Shown here in pieces: positions 18,278 through 26,944 of a DNA stretch of 35,375 nucleotides (positions are counted from its first letter, which is position 1; the number at the start of each line of letters is the position of its first letter). Origin of the DNA: Flavobacteriales bacterium (GTDB lineage Bacteria > Bacteroidota > Bacteroidia > NORP154); contig DTRI01000131.1 of the NCBI GenBank assembly GCA_012966015.1, forward strand, positions 1-35,375, written 5' to 3'. Under the pieces are notes generated by a model. The model was not told where the DNA came from. It saw nothing but the letters and a program-made list of their open reading frames with translations, and did no database searches. Position numbers and translations under genes: made by a program.

Positions 18278-19558
18278 CTAGTAAGCGCTCACCTTTTCAG
18301 GCATAAGCATCTGCTTTCTATCCGGGCCTATGGAAACCATTGTAACGGGCACGCCGAGCTCTGCCTCAAGGTAGGCGATATAATCGGCCAATTCAGTGGG
18401 TACATCCTCCATCGATTTTACCTCCGATAAATCCGTGTTCCATCCTTTCATCTCCTTATATACAGGAGTGAGGTCCTCAATCAGCTCGTAAGGAAAATAG
18501 TCGATTTCTTCACCGTGATAATTGTAATGTGTACATACATTGATGGTCTCAAATTCATTGAGTACATCTGCCTTGGTCATGATCAGATTCGTAACGCCGT
18601 TGATCATCACTGCATACTTCAACGCCGGAAGATCTATCCATCCACAGCGCCTGGGCCTTCCTGTAGTTGCGCCAAATTCATTGCCGGCTTCCTGCATCTT
18701 CTTTCCATTCTCATCTTTTAGCTCTGTTGGGAAAGGCCCGCTGCCAACCCTGGTACAATAGGCTTTGAATATTCCAATTACCTCACCTGTTTGATTGGGC
18801 GCAATCCCGAGTCCTATGCAGGCACCGGCGCAAACTGTGTTGGAAGAAGTAACATATGGATAGGATCCAAAGTCTATGTCGAGAAGTGTACCCTGTGCTC
18901 CTTCCGCAAGTATGGATTTGTTTGCTTTAATGGCGTCATTTATGAAATGCTCGCTATCTATTAAGTCTAAGCTCCTGATCGTTTCTATGGCCTCCATCCA
19001 CTCCAATTCTGCTTCAGACAGATCATAATCAAAATTATAATACTTTAAAATCAGCGCATGCTTCTTGACCAGAAACGCATACTTTTTCTTAAAATCAGGG
19101 CTAATGATGTCACCTACACGCAAACCATTTCTTCCTGTTTTGTCCATATATGTCGGGCCAATTCCCTTTAGGGTAGAGCCAATTTTTTCCTTTCCTTTAG
19201 CTCTTTCGGAAGCCTGATCCAGCAGCCTATGGGTAGGAAGAATGAGATGTGCCTTCTTTGAAATTTTGAGCTTTAACTTCAAGTCAATACCCAATTCATT
19301 CAGCTCCTTAATTTCTCTTTTGAATATAACGGGATCAATGACCACGCCATTACCAATAATATTAAGGCATCCTTCATTGAAGATCCCGGAGGGAATGGTA
19401 TGAGTAACATGCTTTATATCATCAAAAACCAGGGTATGCCCTGCATTGGGGCCTCCTTGAAACCGTGCTATGATATCATATTTGGGTGTGAGTACATCAA
19501 CAATCTTGCCCTTGCCTTCATCTCCCCATTGAAGACCCAGCAGTACGTCTACAGCCAT
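18278..19558 (-). CDS. purA: adenylosuccinate synthase
   Basis: VLLGLQWGDEGKGKIVDVL; GGPNAGHT; GIGPTYMDKTGRNGLRVGD; LAEGAQGTLLDIDFGSYPYVTSSNT. Confidence 0.98.
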   Translation of the reverse strand: MAVDVLLGLQWGDEGKGKIVDVLTPKYDIIARFQGGPNAGHTLVFDDIKHVTHTIPSGIFNEGCLNIIGNGVVIDPVIFKREIKELNELGIDLKLKLKISKKAHLILPTHRLLDQASERAKGKEKIGSTLKGIGPTYMDKTGRNGLRVGDIISPDFKKKYAFLVKKHALILKYYNFDYDLSEAELEWMEAIETIRSLDLIDSEHFINDAIKANKSILAEGAQGTLLDIDFGSYPYVTSSNTVCAGACIGLGIAPNQTGEVIGIFKAYCTRVGSGPFPTELKDENGKKMQEAGNEFGATTGRPRRCGWIDLPALKYAVMINGVTNLIMTKADVLNEFETINVCTHYNYHGEEIDYFPYELIEDLTPVYKEMKGWNTDLSEVKSMEDVPTELADYIAYLEAELGVPVTMVSIGPDRKQMLMPEKVSAY

Positions 19559-19911
19559 GACTCTTCTTTGTTGAACATCCCTACCGCTTCCTCCTGGTTG
19601 TCGGCAATAGCAAAAACGGTATTTAATTTCGTAATTACGATGAGTTTGCTGATCTTTTCTGACAATCCCGTTATGACAGTTTCACCGCCGGCATTGCGAG
19701 ATTTAGTGAGGATGTTAATGAGGATGTTCAGGCCATTGCTATTCATATGGTCCAGCTCACTAAGGTCCACTACGAAGTAAATGAAGCTATCAACGATGTG
19801 CTCGTCGATGTCGTTTAAAAGCTCTGTAGTCTGGTTCTCAGCGATGAGATTGCCAATGAGCTTAACAACAGTGTGCTTCTTTTTCTTGTCTAGTGTGTAG
19901 TTGAATTCCAC
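19549..19911 (-). CDS. STAS domain protein (anti-sigma factor antagonist-like)
   Basis: VVDLSELDHMNSNGLNILINILTKSRNAGGETVITGLSEKISKLI; conserved Ser region. Confidence 0.88.
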   Translation of the reverse strand: MEFNYTLDKKKKHTVVKLIGNLIAENQTTELLNDIDEHIVDSFIYFVVDLSELDHMNSNGLNILINILTKSRNAGGETVITGLSEKISKLIVITKLNTVFAIADNQEEAVGMFNKEESWL

Positions 19912-19965
19912 GAATCAAAAATAGAATAACTTATTTCTTTACAGTACTTTTTTCGACAAAAATTA

Positions 19966-20427
19966 TCAGTCCTTCTTAACCAAATGTTCACAGGTCTTTT
20001 TCTCTCTTAATAACGCGCAATTCCCATAAAAATTTAGTGAGTGGTGAGTAATATGAAAATTGAGCATGCTTGCCGTTGTAGATTGAATATGTTGGATTCT
20101 GGGATCGCAAAACTCAAACACCTTATCGCAATCCAAACAGATCATGTGGTCATGCTGCATAAACTCGTAAGACTTTTCGAACTGAGCTATGTTTTTACCA
20201 AATTGATGTCGCTTTAGAAGATTGCAGTCCAACAATAATTCGATGGTGTTGTATATTGTTGCTCGGCTAATCCTATGCTCCTTCTTTTTCATGTCAGCTA
20301 ATAGAGAATCGACATTAAAATGACTTGTCAGCTCATAAATCTCCTTTAAAACCGCCATTCTCTCTGGAGTTTTCCTGAGCGATTTGGCTTCGAGATATTC
20401 AGCAAATATTTCTTCGACGGGTTTCAT
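19966..20427 (-). CDS. Fur family transcriptional regulator
   Basis: RKTPERMAVLKEIYELTSHFNVDSLLADMKKKEHRISRATIYNTIELLLDCNLL; QHDHMICLDCDKVFEF. Confidence 0.93.
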   Translation of the reverse strand: MKPVEEIFAEYLEAKSLRKTPERMAVLKEIYELTSHFNVDSLLADMKKKEHRISRATIYNTIELLLDCNLLKRHQFGKNIAQFEKSYEFMQHDHMICLDCDKVFEFCDPRIQHIQSTTASMLNFHITHHSLNFYGNCALLREKKTCEHLVKKD

Positions 20428-20622
20428 ATAAACTTTAACGAAATGAACTTTTCAATTCGAAGTTAAGGATAGATGACGTTAAAAGTCCATGATTTAAATA
20501 CAAGGTTAAAAGTAGAAAGTATCTGGTTGCTATCCTTCTGCTTTATACTTTTTAACGGTATTTGTTTTCCGGTCAATAATCTTGAATTGTCAATCCTCGA
20601 TCTTATTGTTTCCCCTGTAGTT

Positions 20623-22818
20623 TTAATGAATTCTCTCAACAGTTTGTACGCCTCTCACTTTTTTCAAGTCTCTGGTGAGATTTGTTAGGTGCTTGGTATC
20701 CTGTACATATACCATAATCGTGCCTTCAAATACGCCATCATCAGAGCTAAATCCAATGGATCGCATGTTGACATTCAAGTCTTTAGAAATAGTTTTGGTA
20801 ATATTATTCACCACGCCTACTTCGTCAATGCCAGTGAGCTTTATCCCCGCAAGGAAGGCTAACATTTCCTGGCTGGTCCAACGTGCCTTAACAATTCGAT
20901 ATGCGTAATTAGACATAAGTGATATGGCATTCGGACAGTTGATGCGGTGTATTTTAATTCCTTCGCCAATGGTAATGAACCCAAATACGTCATCACCAGG
21001 AATCGGATTGCAGCACTGGGAGAGTTTGTAATCAATTTTCTGCAGCTCCTCACCAATTACAAGCGTATCAGATTTGCCCCTGGTTTTAAGCACTAATTCT
21101 TCAAGCGTATTTTTCCTTGCTCTTTTCTGTGGAGTTTTCTTGATTGTTCCTTTTTCCAGGGTAAAAGTCTTTAACTTCTTTAAATCCAAATTTCCCTGAG
21201 CAACGCGATAAAACAACTCCTGACTGCTAGTTACGGTGTAAAATTTCAGCAATTCATTGATGTTCTCTTTAGTAAAGTGAATCTTGGCATGCTTCATCTT
21301 GCGCTCCAGAATCTCCTTACCTTCTCTTGCTGCAATACGTTCCTCGGCTTTTAGTGCGGCTTTAATTTTAGATTTTGCCCTGCCGGTAATAACATACTTT
21401 AACCTGTCCTCCTTTGGCGTTTGCTTGTTGGAAGTGATAATCTCAACTTGATCACCACTTTTAAGTTGATGGCTGAGAGGTACTAGTTTGCGGTTTACTT
21501 TAGTGCCGATACACTTATTCCCCACTTCAGAGTGAATTTCATACGCAAAATCCAATGCTGTTGCCCCTAGCGGCAGTGTCTTTAATTCTCCTTTCGGTGT
21601 GAAGACAAAAATTTCATCAGCAAATAAATTCAATCTAAAGTCATCCATAAAATCGAGCGCATCCGGCTCTGGATTCTCTAGAAGTTCTCTTATTTTTTTG
21701 ATCCACTCATCCAAAGCGCTCTCTGAAGATGATTCCTTGTACTTCCAATGTGCTGCGTAACCCTTTTCAGCGATCTCATCCATTCTGCTGGTTCTTATCT
21801 GAACTTCTACCCATTTGCCCTTGGGGCCCATTACCGTGGTGTGCAGCGACTCGTACCCGTTTGCTTTGGGTGTGGATATCCAATCCCTAAGGCGATCTGG
21901 ATTTGGACGATAGAAATCGGTTACAATAGAATAAACTCTCCAGCAATCGGCTTTTTCCTGTTCTGAATCCGAATCAACAATAATTCTAATGGCAAATAGG
22001 TCGTACACCTCTTCGAAGTCCACCTCCTTGTCTTTCATCTTGGTCCATATAGAATACACCGATTTTGATCTCCCTTTGACCTTAAAGTTTAACTTTTGTT
22101 CACCAAGTGCAGAGCGGATGGGCACCGTGAATCGAGAAATGAACTTGGCCCTTTCAGGTTTTGTATCCACCAGTTTCTTGCGAATAGATTTATAGGCTAC
22201 CTTTTCCGTGTATTTAAGCCCTAGATCTTCGAGCTCAGATTTGATAGAATAAAGTCCGAGCCGATGGGCCAGGGGAGCATAGAGGTACAGCGTTTCAGAT
22301 GAAATTTTCAGCTGCTTCTCCCGCACCATAACATCCATCGTTCGCATGTTGTGTAAGCGATCTGCAAGTTTTATAAGAATAACCCTAACGTCATCTGAAA
22401 GGGTGAGCAGCATTTTTCTGAAATTCTCTGCCTGCAAAGAGGCCGTTTGGTCAAATACACCAGATATTTTGGTTAGGCCATCTATAATAGTGGCAATTTT
22501 TTTGCCGAACATGCTTTCAATTTCTTCCAGCGTGATATCTGTATCTTCAACCACATCGTGCAGCAGTGCACAGACTACAGAAGTGGTTCCAAGACCGATC
22601 TCTCCAGCAGCGATTCTGGCTACTGCAATTGGGTGATAAATGTATGGCTCGCCAGATTTGCGGCGCATGTCCTTATGCGCTTCCACAGCGATGTCAAAAG
22701 CCTTGCGTATAAGCTTTTTCTGAATTTGGGTAAGTTTGCGACGGTTGCAATCTCGCAAAAGTCCTCTGTAGCGCCTGATTATCTCCTGCTTCTCTAATTC
22801 TACGGTTGACTTGGCCAT
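20623..22818 (-). CDS. relA: bifunctional RelA/SpoT (p)ppGpp synthetase/hydrolase
   Basis: HD domain HPIAVARI..LLHDVVEDT; synthetase DLFAIRIIV..DWISTPKANGYESLHTTV; TGS and ACT domains. Track start 22830 is TTG; ATG 22818 preferred. Confidence 0.96.
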   Translation of the reverse strand: MAKSTVELEKQEIIRRYRGLLRDCNRRKLTQIQKKLIRKAFDIAVEAHKDMRRKSGEPYIYHPIAVARIAAGEIGLGTTSVVCALLHDVVEDTDITLEEIESMFGKKIATIIDGLTKISGVFDQTASLQAENFRKMLLTLSDDVRVILIKLADRLHNMRTMDVMVREKQLKISSETLYLYAPLAHRLGLYSIKSELEDLGLKYTEKVAYKSIRKKLVDTKPERAKFISRFTVPIRSALGEQKLNFKVKGRSKSVYSIWTKMKDKEVDFEEVYDLFAIRIIVDSDSEQEKADCWRVYSIVTDFYRPNPDRLRDWISTPKANGYESLHTTVMGPKGKWVEVQIRTSRMDEIAEKGYAAHWKYKESSSESALDEWIKKIRELLENPEPDALDFMDDFRLNLFADEIFVFTPKGELKTLPLGATALDFAYEIHSEVGNKCIGTKVNRKLVPLSHQLKSGDQVEIITSNKQTPKEDRLKYVITGRAKSKIKAALKAEERIAAREGKEILERKMKHAKIHFTKENINELLKFYTVTSSQELFYRVAQGNLDLKKLKTFTLEKGTIKKTPQKRARKNTLEELVLKTRGKSDTLVIGEELQKIDYKLSQCCNPIPGDDVFGFITIGEGIKIHRINCPNAISLMSNYAYRIVKARWTSQEMLAFLAGIKLTGIDEVGVVNNITKTISKDLNVNMRSIGFSSDDGVFEGTIMVYVQDTKHLTNLTRDLKKVRGVQTVERIH

Positions 22819-22980
22819 CAGTCTATTCAAAAATTATAGCGAGTTCAGTATAAGGACAAGTTTCGTATTTCGTAAATAACCAGTCGAATTATTTTCCTTC
22901 TTCCGAATTCAGGTTAAAGTTAAGAAAATCAATTCTTTAAGGGATAACCCAATCGTGTGAACACAATAAAATCTGTGAAT

Positions 22981-24255
22981 TTATCGAGCGGGAAGTACTT
23001 TAGTAGATACTTCTCCAAAACCTATCCTGATTCCATTCTTTTCAGCGTGGCCCTTCATGATAACTGTGTCGCCATCCTGTATGAATTTTCTTTCGCTACC
23101 GTCGTTCATTGATATAGGATTGGTTCCTTTCCAGCTTAATTCCAGCATAGAGCCGTACGACCCTTTGTCTGATCCACTAATGGTACCAGAGCCGTATAGG
23201 TCTCCTATGCGAACATTGCAGCCATTGATGGTTTGATGCGCTAATTGCTGAGCCATATTCCAATACATGTACTTGAAGTTGGACTCACATACCCGCACTG
23301 GTTCTGAATTGTCCGGTTGAATGAATACCTCCAGATTTATATCATAATTTTTATCTCCATCATATTGCAGGTAAGGTAGCACAGGAGGGTCTTGCGTTGG
23401 CCCACTCACGCGAAAGGGCTCCAAAGCATCCATCAACACCACCCATGGAGAGGCAGAGGAGGCGAAGCTCTTTGCCAGAAATGGCCCCAACGGAACGTAT
23501 TCCCACTTTTGAATGTCGCGGGCCGACCAGTCGTTGAATAATACCATTCCAAAGATGTGATCTTCAGCTTCAGCTGTACTTACCGGTGTTCCCAACTCAT
23601 TTTCTTTCCCCAGGATAAATGCCATTTCCAATTCGAAATCCAGTAAGCGCGTTGGTCCAAAGGAGGGAGCTTCAGCATCATCTGCTTTCGTCTGGCCCTT
23701 GGGCCTTTCAATATCGATGCCAGAGCTAATTATGGATGAGGCCCGGCCGTGATAACCAACAGGAATGTGCTTCCAGTTGGGCAGCAATGCATTTTCAGGA
23801 TCCCTGAACATGGTTCCTACATTCGTGGCATGCTCAATACTGGAGTAGAAGTCTGTGTAGTCTCCAACACGTACTGGCATGTGCATTGAAACCTCATTCT
23901 TCGGTATTAATACATCCTTTATGTGGTCCTCGTTTGACTGAAGCTCCTGATTGGATTTATTAAGTAGTTCGGAAATTCTCTCCCTGAATGCTCTCCACAC
24001 AGGTTGTCCAAGAGAGATGAAACGGTTCAAATGTTGACTGCTGAACACGGAATTGTCTATTTCGAGTGCACTTAGGTATCCTAAGGAGGCCAATTCACGC
24101 ACATCCAGGACATAATCGCCTATTGCAACACCTACAGACACGCTCTCATCCCGCCTGGAAAAGATGCCCATGGGAAGATTTTGTATGGGGAAATCGCTTT
24201 CGGGGCTAACGAGTACCCAGCTACTTAGAGAAGAGTCATTTGCTGCAATAGTCAT
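22981..24255 (-). CDS. fahA: fumarylacetoacetase
   Basis: VRVGDYTDFYSSIEHATNVGTMFRDPENALLPNWKHIPVGYHGRASS; NDWSARDIQKWEYVPLGPFLAKSFASSASPWVV. Confidence 0.97.
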   Translation of the reverse strand: MTIAANDSSLSSWVLVSPESDFPIQNLPMGIFSRRDESVSVGVAIGDYVLDVRELASLGYLSALEIDNSVFSSQHLNRFISLGQPVWRAFRERISELLNKSNQELQSNEDHIKDVLIPKNEVSMHMPVRVGDYTDFYSSIEHATNVGTMFRDPENALLPNWKHIPVGYHGRASSIISSGIDIERPKGQTKADDAEAPSFGPTRLLDFELEMAFILGKENELGTPVSTAEAEDHIFGMVLFNDWSARDIQKWEYVPLGPFLAKSFASSASPWVVLMDALEPFRVSGPTQDPPVLPYLQYDGDKNYDINLEVFIQPDNSEPVRVCESNFKYMYWNMAQQLAHQTINGCNVRIGDLYGSGTISGSDKGSYGSMLELSWKGTNPISMNDGSERKFIQDGDTVIMKGHAEKNGIRIGFGEVSTKVLPAR

Positions 24256-24273
24256 ATTGGTACAATGTTGTAA

Positions 24274-25554
24274 TTACCACTCTTCGGAGTACAGCGGAAA
24301 TTCGGTCATGAGTTCATTCACTTTCTTTCCCACGGCTTCTATAATGCTCTCATTTTCATGATCTACAAGAATTTCGTCAATCATGTTAACGATATCCACC
24401 ATGTGATTTTCTTTTAGCCCGCGCGTGGTTACTGCGGGTGTGCCAATTCTTATTCCTGAAGTAACAAAGGGCGATTGATCATCAAAAGGGACCATGTTCT
24501 TGTTCAATGTTATCTCTGCCTTTACCAGCGCCTCTTCGGCCTGTTTGCCTGTAAGTCCCTTGGATCTCATATCTATGAGCATACAGTGATTATCCGTTCC
24601 CTTCGATATGATGTCATAACCCTTTTCCAAAAATGAGTCAGCCATTGCCTGGGCATTGCTTATCACTTGCTTGCAATAGGTGGTGTACCCGTCAGTCAAT
24701 GCTTCTCCAAAGGCAATTGCCTTGGCGGCTATTACATGCTCTAAGGGCCCGCCCTGTGTTCCGGGAAATACGCCAGAATCCAGAATAGCAGACATCATTC
24801 TAATCTTGCCTTTTGGAGTTGTCAACCCCCAGGGATTTTCAAAATTCTCTCCCATCATGATCATGCCTCCCCTTGGGCCCCGTAGGGTTTTGTGCGTGGT
24901 AGTGGTGATGATATGGCAGTGGGGTAGTGGGTCGTTCAAAAGTTTTGTGGCTATGAGGCCCGCAGGGTGCGCGATATCAGCCATTAGCAGGCATCCAACT
25001 TTATCGGCAATTTCCCGCATTCTGGCATAGTCCCAATCTCTCGAGTATGCAGATGCACCAGCAACAATCAGTTTTGGTTGTTCGCTTACAGCAGTTTTCT
25101 CCATGATATCATAATCGATCCTGCCGGTTTCCTTTTGCACATCGTAGAAAACAGGGTTATAGAGCTTACCGGAAAAATTAACTGTAGAGCCATGGGTAAG
25201 GTGGCCACCGTGAGATAGATTAAACCCCAATAGTTTGTCACCCGGCTTTAGAACTGCAAGCATCACTGCTGCATTGGCCTGGGCTCCGGAATGCGGTTGA
25301 ACATTTACCCATTCCGCTCCAAAAAGTTCCTTGGCGCGATCGATGGCGAGCTGTTCAATTTCATCAACTACTTCGCAACCACCGTAGTATCTTTTTCCCG
25401 GCAATCCTTCCGCATACTTATTGGTTAGGCAGGTTCCCATAGCCCTTATCACCTGATCACTTGCAAAGTTTTCAGAAGCGATAAGTTCAATGCCTTTCTC
25501 TTGTCGTTCCAGCTCTTTTTCAATAAGGCCAAATACAGTTTTTTCCTTTTCCAT
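24274..25554 (-). CDS. glyA: serine hydroxymethyltransferase
   Basis: [55 protein letters not shown]. Confidence 0.98.
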   Translation of the reverse strand: MEKEKTVFGLIEKELERQEKGIELIASENFASDQVIRAMGTCLTNKYAEGLPGKRYYGGCEVVDEIEQLAIDRAKELFGAEWVNVQPHSGAQANAAVMLAVLKPGDKLLGFNLSHGGHLTHGSTVNFSGKLYNPVFYDVQKETGRIDYDIMEKTAVSEQPKLIVAGASAYSRDWDYARMREIADKVGCLLMADIAHPAGLIATKLLNDPLPHCHIITTTTHKTLRGPRGGMIMMGENFENPWGLTTPKGKIRMMSAILDSGVFPGTQGGPLEHVIAAKAIAFGEALTDGYTTYCKQVISNAQAMADSFLEKGYDIISKGTDNHCMLIDMRSKGLTGKQAEEALVKAEITLNKNMVPFDDQSPFVTSGIRIGTPAVTTRGLKENHMVDIVNMIDEILVDHENESIIEAVGKKVNELMTEFPLYSEEW

Positions 25555-25603
25555 TGATAAATAATAGACAATTTAATATGGAAGCAAATGTAAGAACTTA
25601 GTT

Positions 25604-26074
25604 CTATGAATTGGAGCTTTTCGCAAGCTTAAATGCTGGAATCAGCGCCATTAGCGGAATGGGCGATGTAAGAAACCCCATGGCAAAACGGGAAAGACGA
25701 TATCCTTCTTTTGGAAAGCCAATAAGGCTGCCTCCCATGTACAATATAAATGAAATGCATATAACCCCAACAAAGAGGTAGATGGTGTACATAATGTACT
25801 TTTCCCTCTTAAATATTAGATGGAGAACTGAAATGGTAGCCAGAAAATAAAGAATGGTTGACAATATGGTCATGCCCCATTTTAACCACATAAGATCATC
25901 ATAATTCCATGAAAGAAGCATAGAGAGCTTATCCGACATTAATGATAATTCAGTTTTGTAGTATAGATAGTGCAGATGATGGTTTACATTTTCGAACAGG
26001 AATTGTTCGACATAACCCAGCATTATAATAAAGAGAACAGCTGTTCCTAGAAATATTTCTTTGACTTTGGTCAT
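25604..26074 (-). CDS. polytopic membrane protein, probable exosortase-associated protein
   Basis: Four hydrophobic segments; start lies 29 bp after the exosortase stop, same strand; resembles the small membrane partner usually encoded next to Bacteroidota exosortases. Confidence 0.65.
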   Translation of the reverse strand: MTKVKEIFLGTAVLFIIMLGYVEQFLFENVNHHLHYLYYKTELSLMSDKLSMLLSWNYDDLMWLKWGMTILSTILYFLATISVLHLIFKREKYIMYTIYLFVGVICISFILYMGGSLIGFPKEGYRLSRFAMGFLTSPIPLMALIPAFKLAKSSNS

Positions 26075-26103
26075 TAATGGTATAATCTGAAGAGATGAAC
26101 CAT

Positions 26104-26670
26104 CTATTCCTTGGATTGTGACACAGCTCCAAATTTATTCACCCAAATTACCCAGAGAAGGAAAATATAAGCGTACACCGTTATGGTGAAGGTATAATGG
26201 TGATTAAAATCCAACAGCTCTGGGGCGTGGTTAGCGAGAAGACACAAAGCCACAATTCTTACCACATTAATTAAATGCACTGTAACCAAGCCTAATGGAA
26301 TGTACCATAGCTTTTTTGAGATGGGGCCAGGATAGGCGAGGATAAATCCAGCGAACAAAGCAAGCAGTGGAAGTCCGGCACAACTATCTGCAATAAATAC
26401 CCCATGAGATCCATCAATTCCCAATGTGCGAACGTTTTCGTCGAGAAATACAATTGGGATTAAGCCATAGCCAAGCAGTGATAAAATTGATTCGCAGAAC
26501 CATGTGAGGTTGCTAACCAATAACAGCTCAATTGTCTGGTTAGGGTGAATCCAAAATTGGTAAACCGTTTCCCAGGAAATGTAAAGGATTGCGCTGGTTA
26601 GGATAAACCTGAAAAGCTGCCTGTTTATCTTAATTCCCCTGATAGTAAATGACGCTTCCGTTTCCGTCAT
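26104..26670 (-). CDS. exosortase/archaeosortase family protein
   Basis: Multi-TM protein with the expected Cys/Arg/His triad: FIADSCAGLPLLALFAGFILAYPG, HLINVVRIVALCLL, DFNHHYTFTITVYAYIF. Confidence 0.9.
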   Translation of the reverse strand: MTETEASFTIRGIKINRQLFRFILTSAILYISWETVYQFWIHPNQTIELLLVSNLTWFCESILSLLGYGLIPIVFLDENVRTLGIDGSHGVFIADSCAGLPLLALFAGFILAYPGPISKKLWYIPLGLVTVHLINVVRIVALCLLANHAPELLDFNHHYTFTITVYAYIFLLWVIWVNKFGAVSQSKE

Positions 26671-26679
26671 GAAAGGGAT

Positions 26680-26910
26680 TTATTTTTCTTTTTTGAAGGA
26701 GCCAAGCGCTTTTTTGCCTCCATAAGCTAGGCCTGCGGCCAACAGGAAACCGATGCCACCGTCAATAGGAATACAAGGAGGTGGCCAGCATGGAGGATCG
26801 CCACCGCCACCGGGAGGCCCGGGAGGCCCAGCCGCTTGCACTTCCATGGAGCAAATGGCTAAAATAATTACCGCGAATGGGATAATAAGTTTAAGGGTGA
26901 CTCTTCTCAT
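26680..26910 (-). CDS. 76-aa exosortase substrate-like protein with PIDGG-TM-basic C-terminal sorting signal (PID-CTERM-like)
   Basis: MRRVTLKLIIPFAVIILAICSMEVQA-AGPPGPPGGGGDPPCWPPPCI-PIDGGIGFLLAAGLAYGGKKALGSFKKEK; 9 bp before the exosortase ATG. Track start 26928 is TTG; ATG 26910 preferred. Confidence 0.88.
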   Translation of the reverse strand: MRRVTLKLIIPFAVIILAICSMEVQAAGPPGPPGGGGDPPCWPPPCIPIDGGIGFLLAAGLAYGGKKALGSFKKEK

Positions 26911-26944
26911 ATCAAAAAACTTGCGCAAAGCTATACAATTTGTG

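Noticed and set aside
20430-20465. GAACTT...AAGTTa as a Fur autoregulatory box
   Set aside because: Only 5-bp imperfect arms; does not resemble a Fur/Zur/PerR box convincingly.
26680-26910. Lipoprotein interpretation of the mini-protein (LAIC)
   Set aside because: Residue before Cys is Ile, not G/A/S, and a good signal peptidase I site (VQA-AG) follows.
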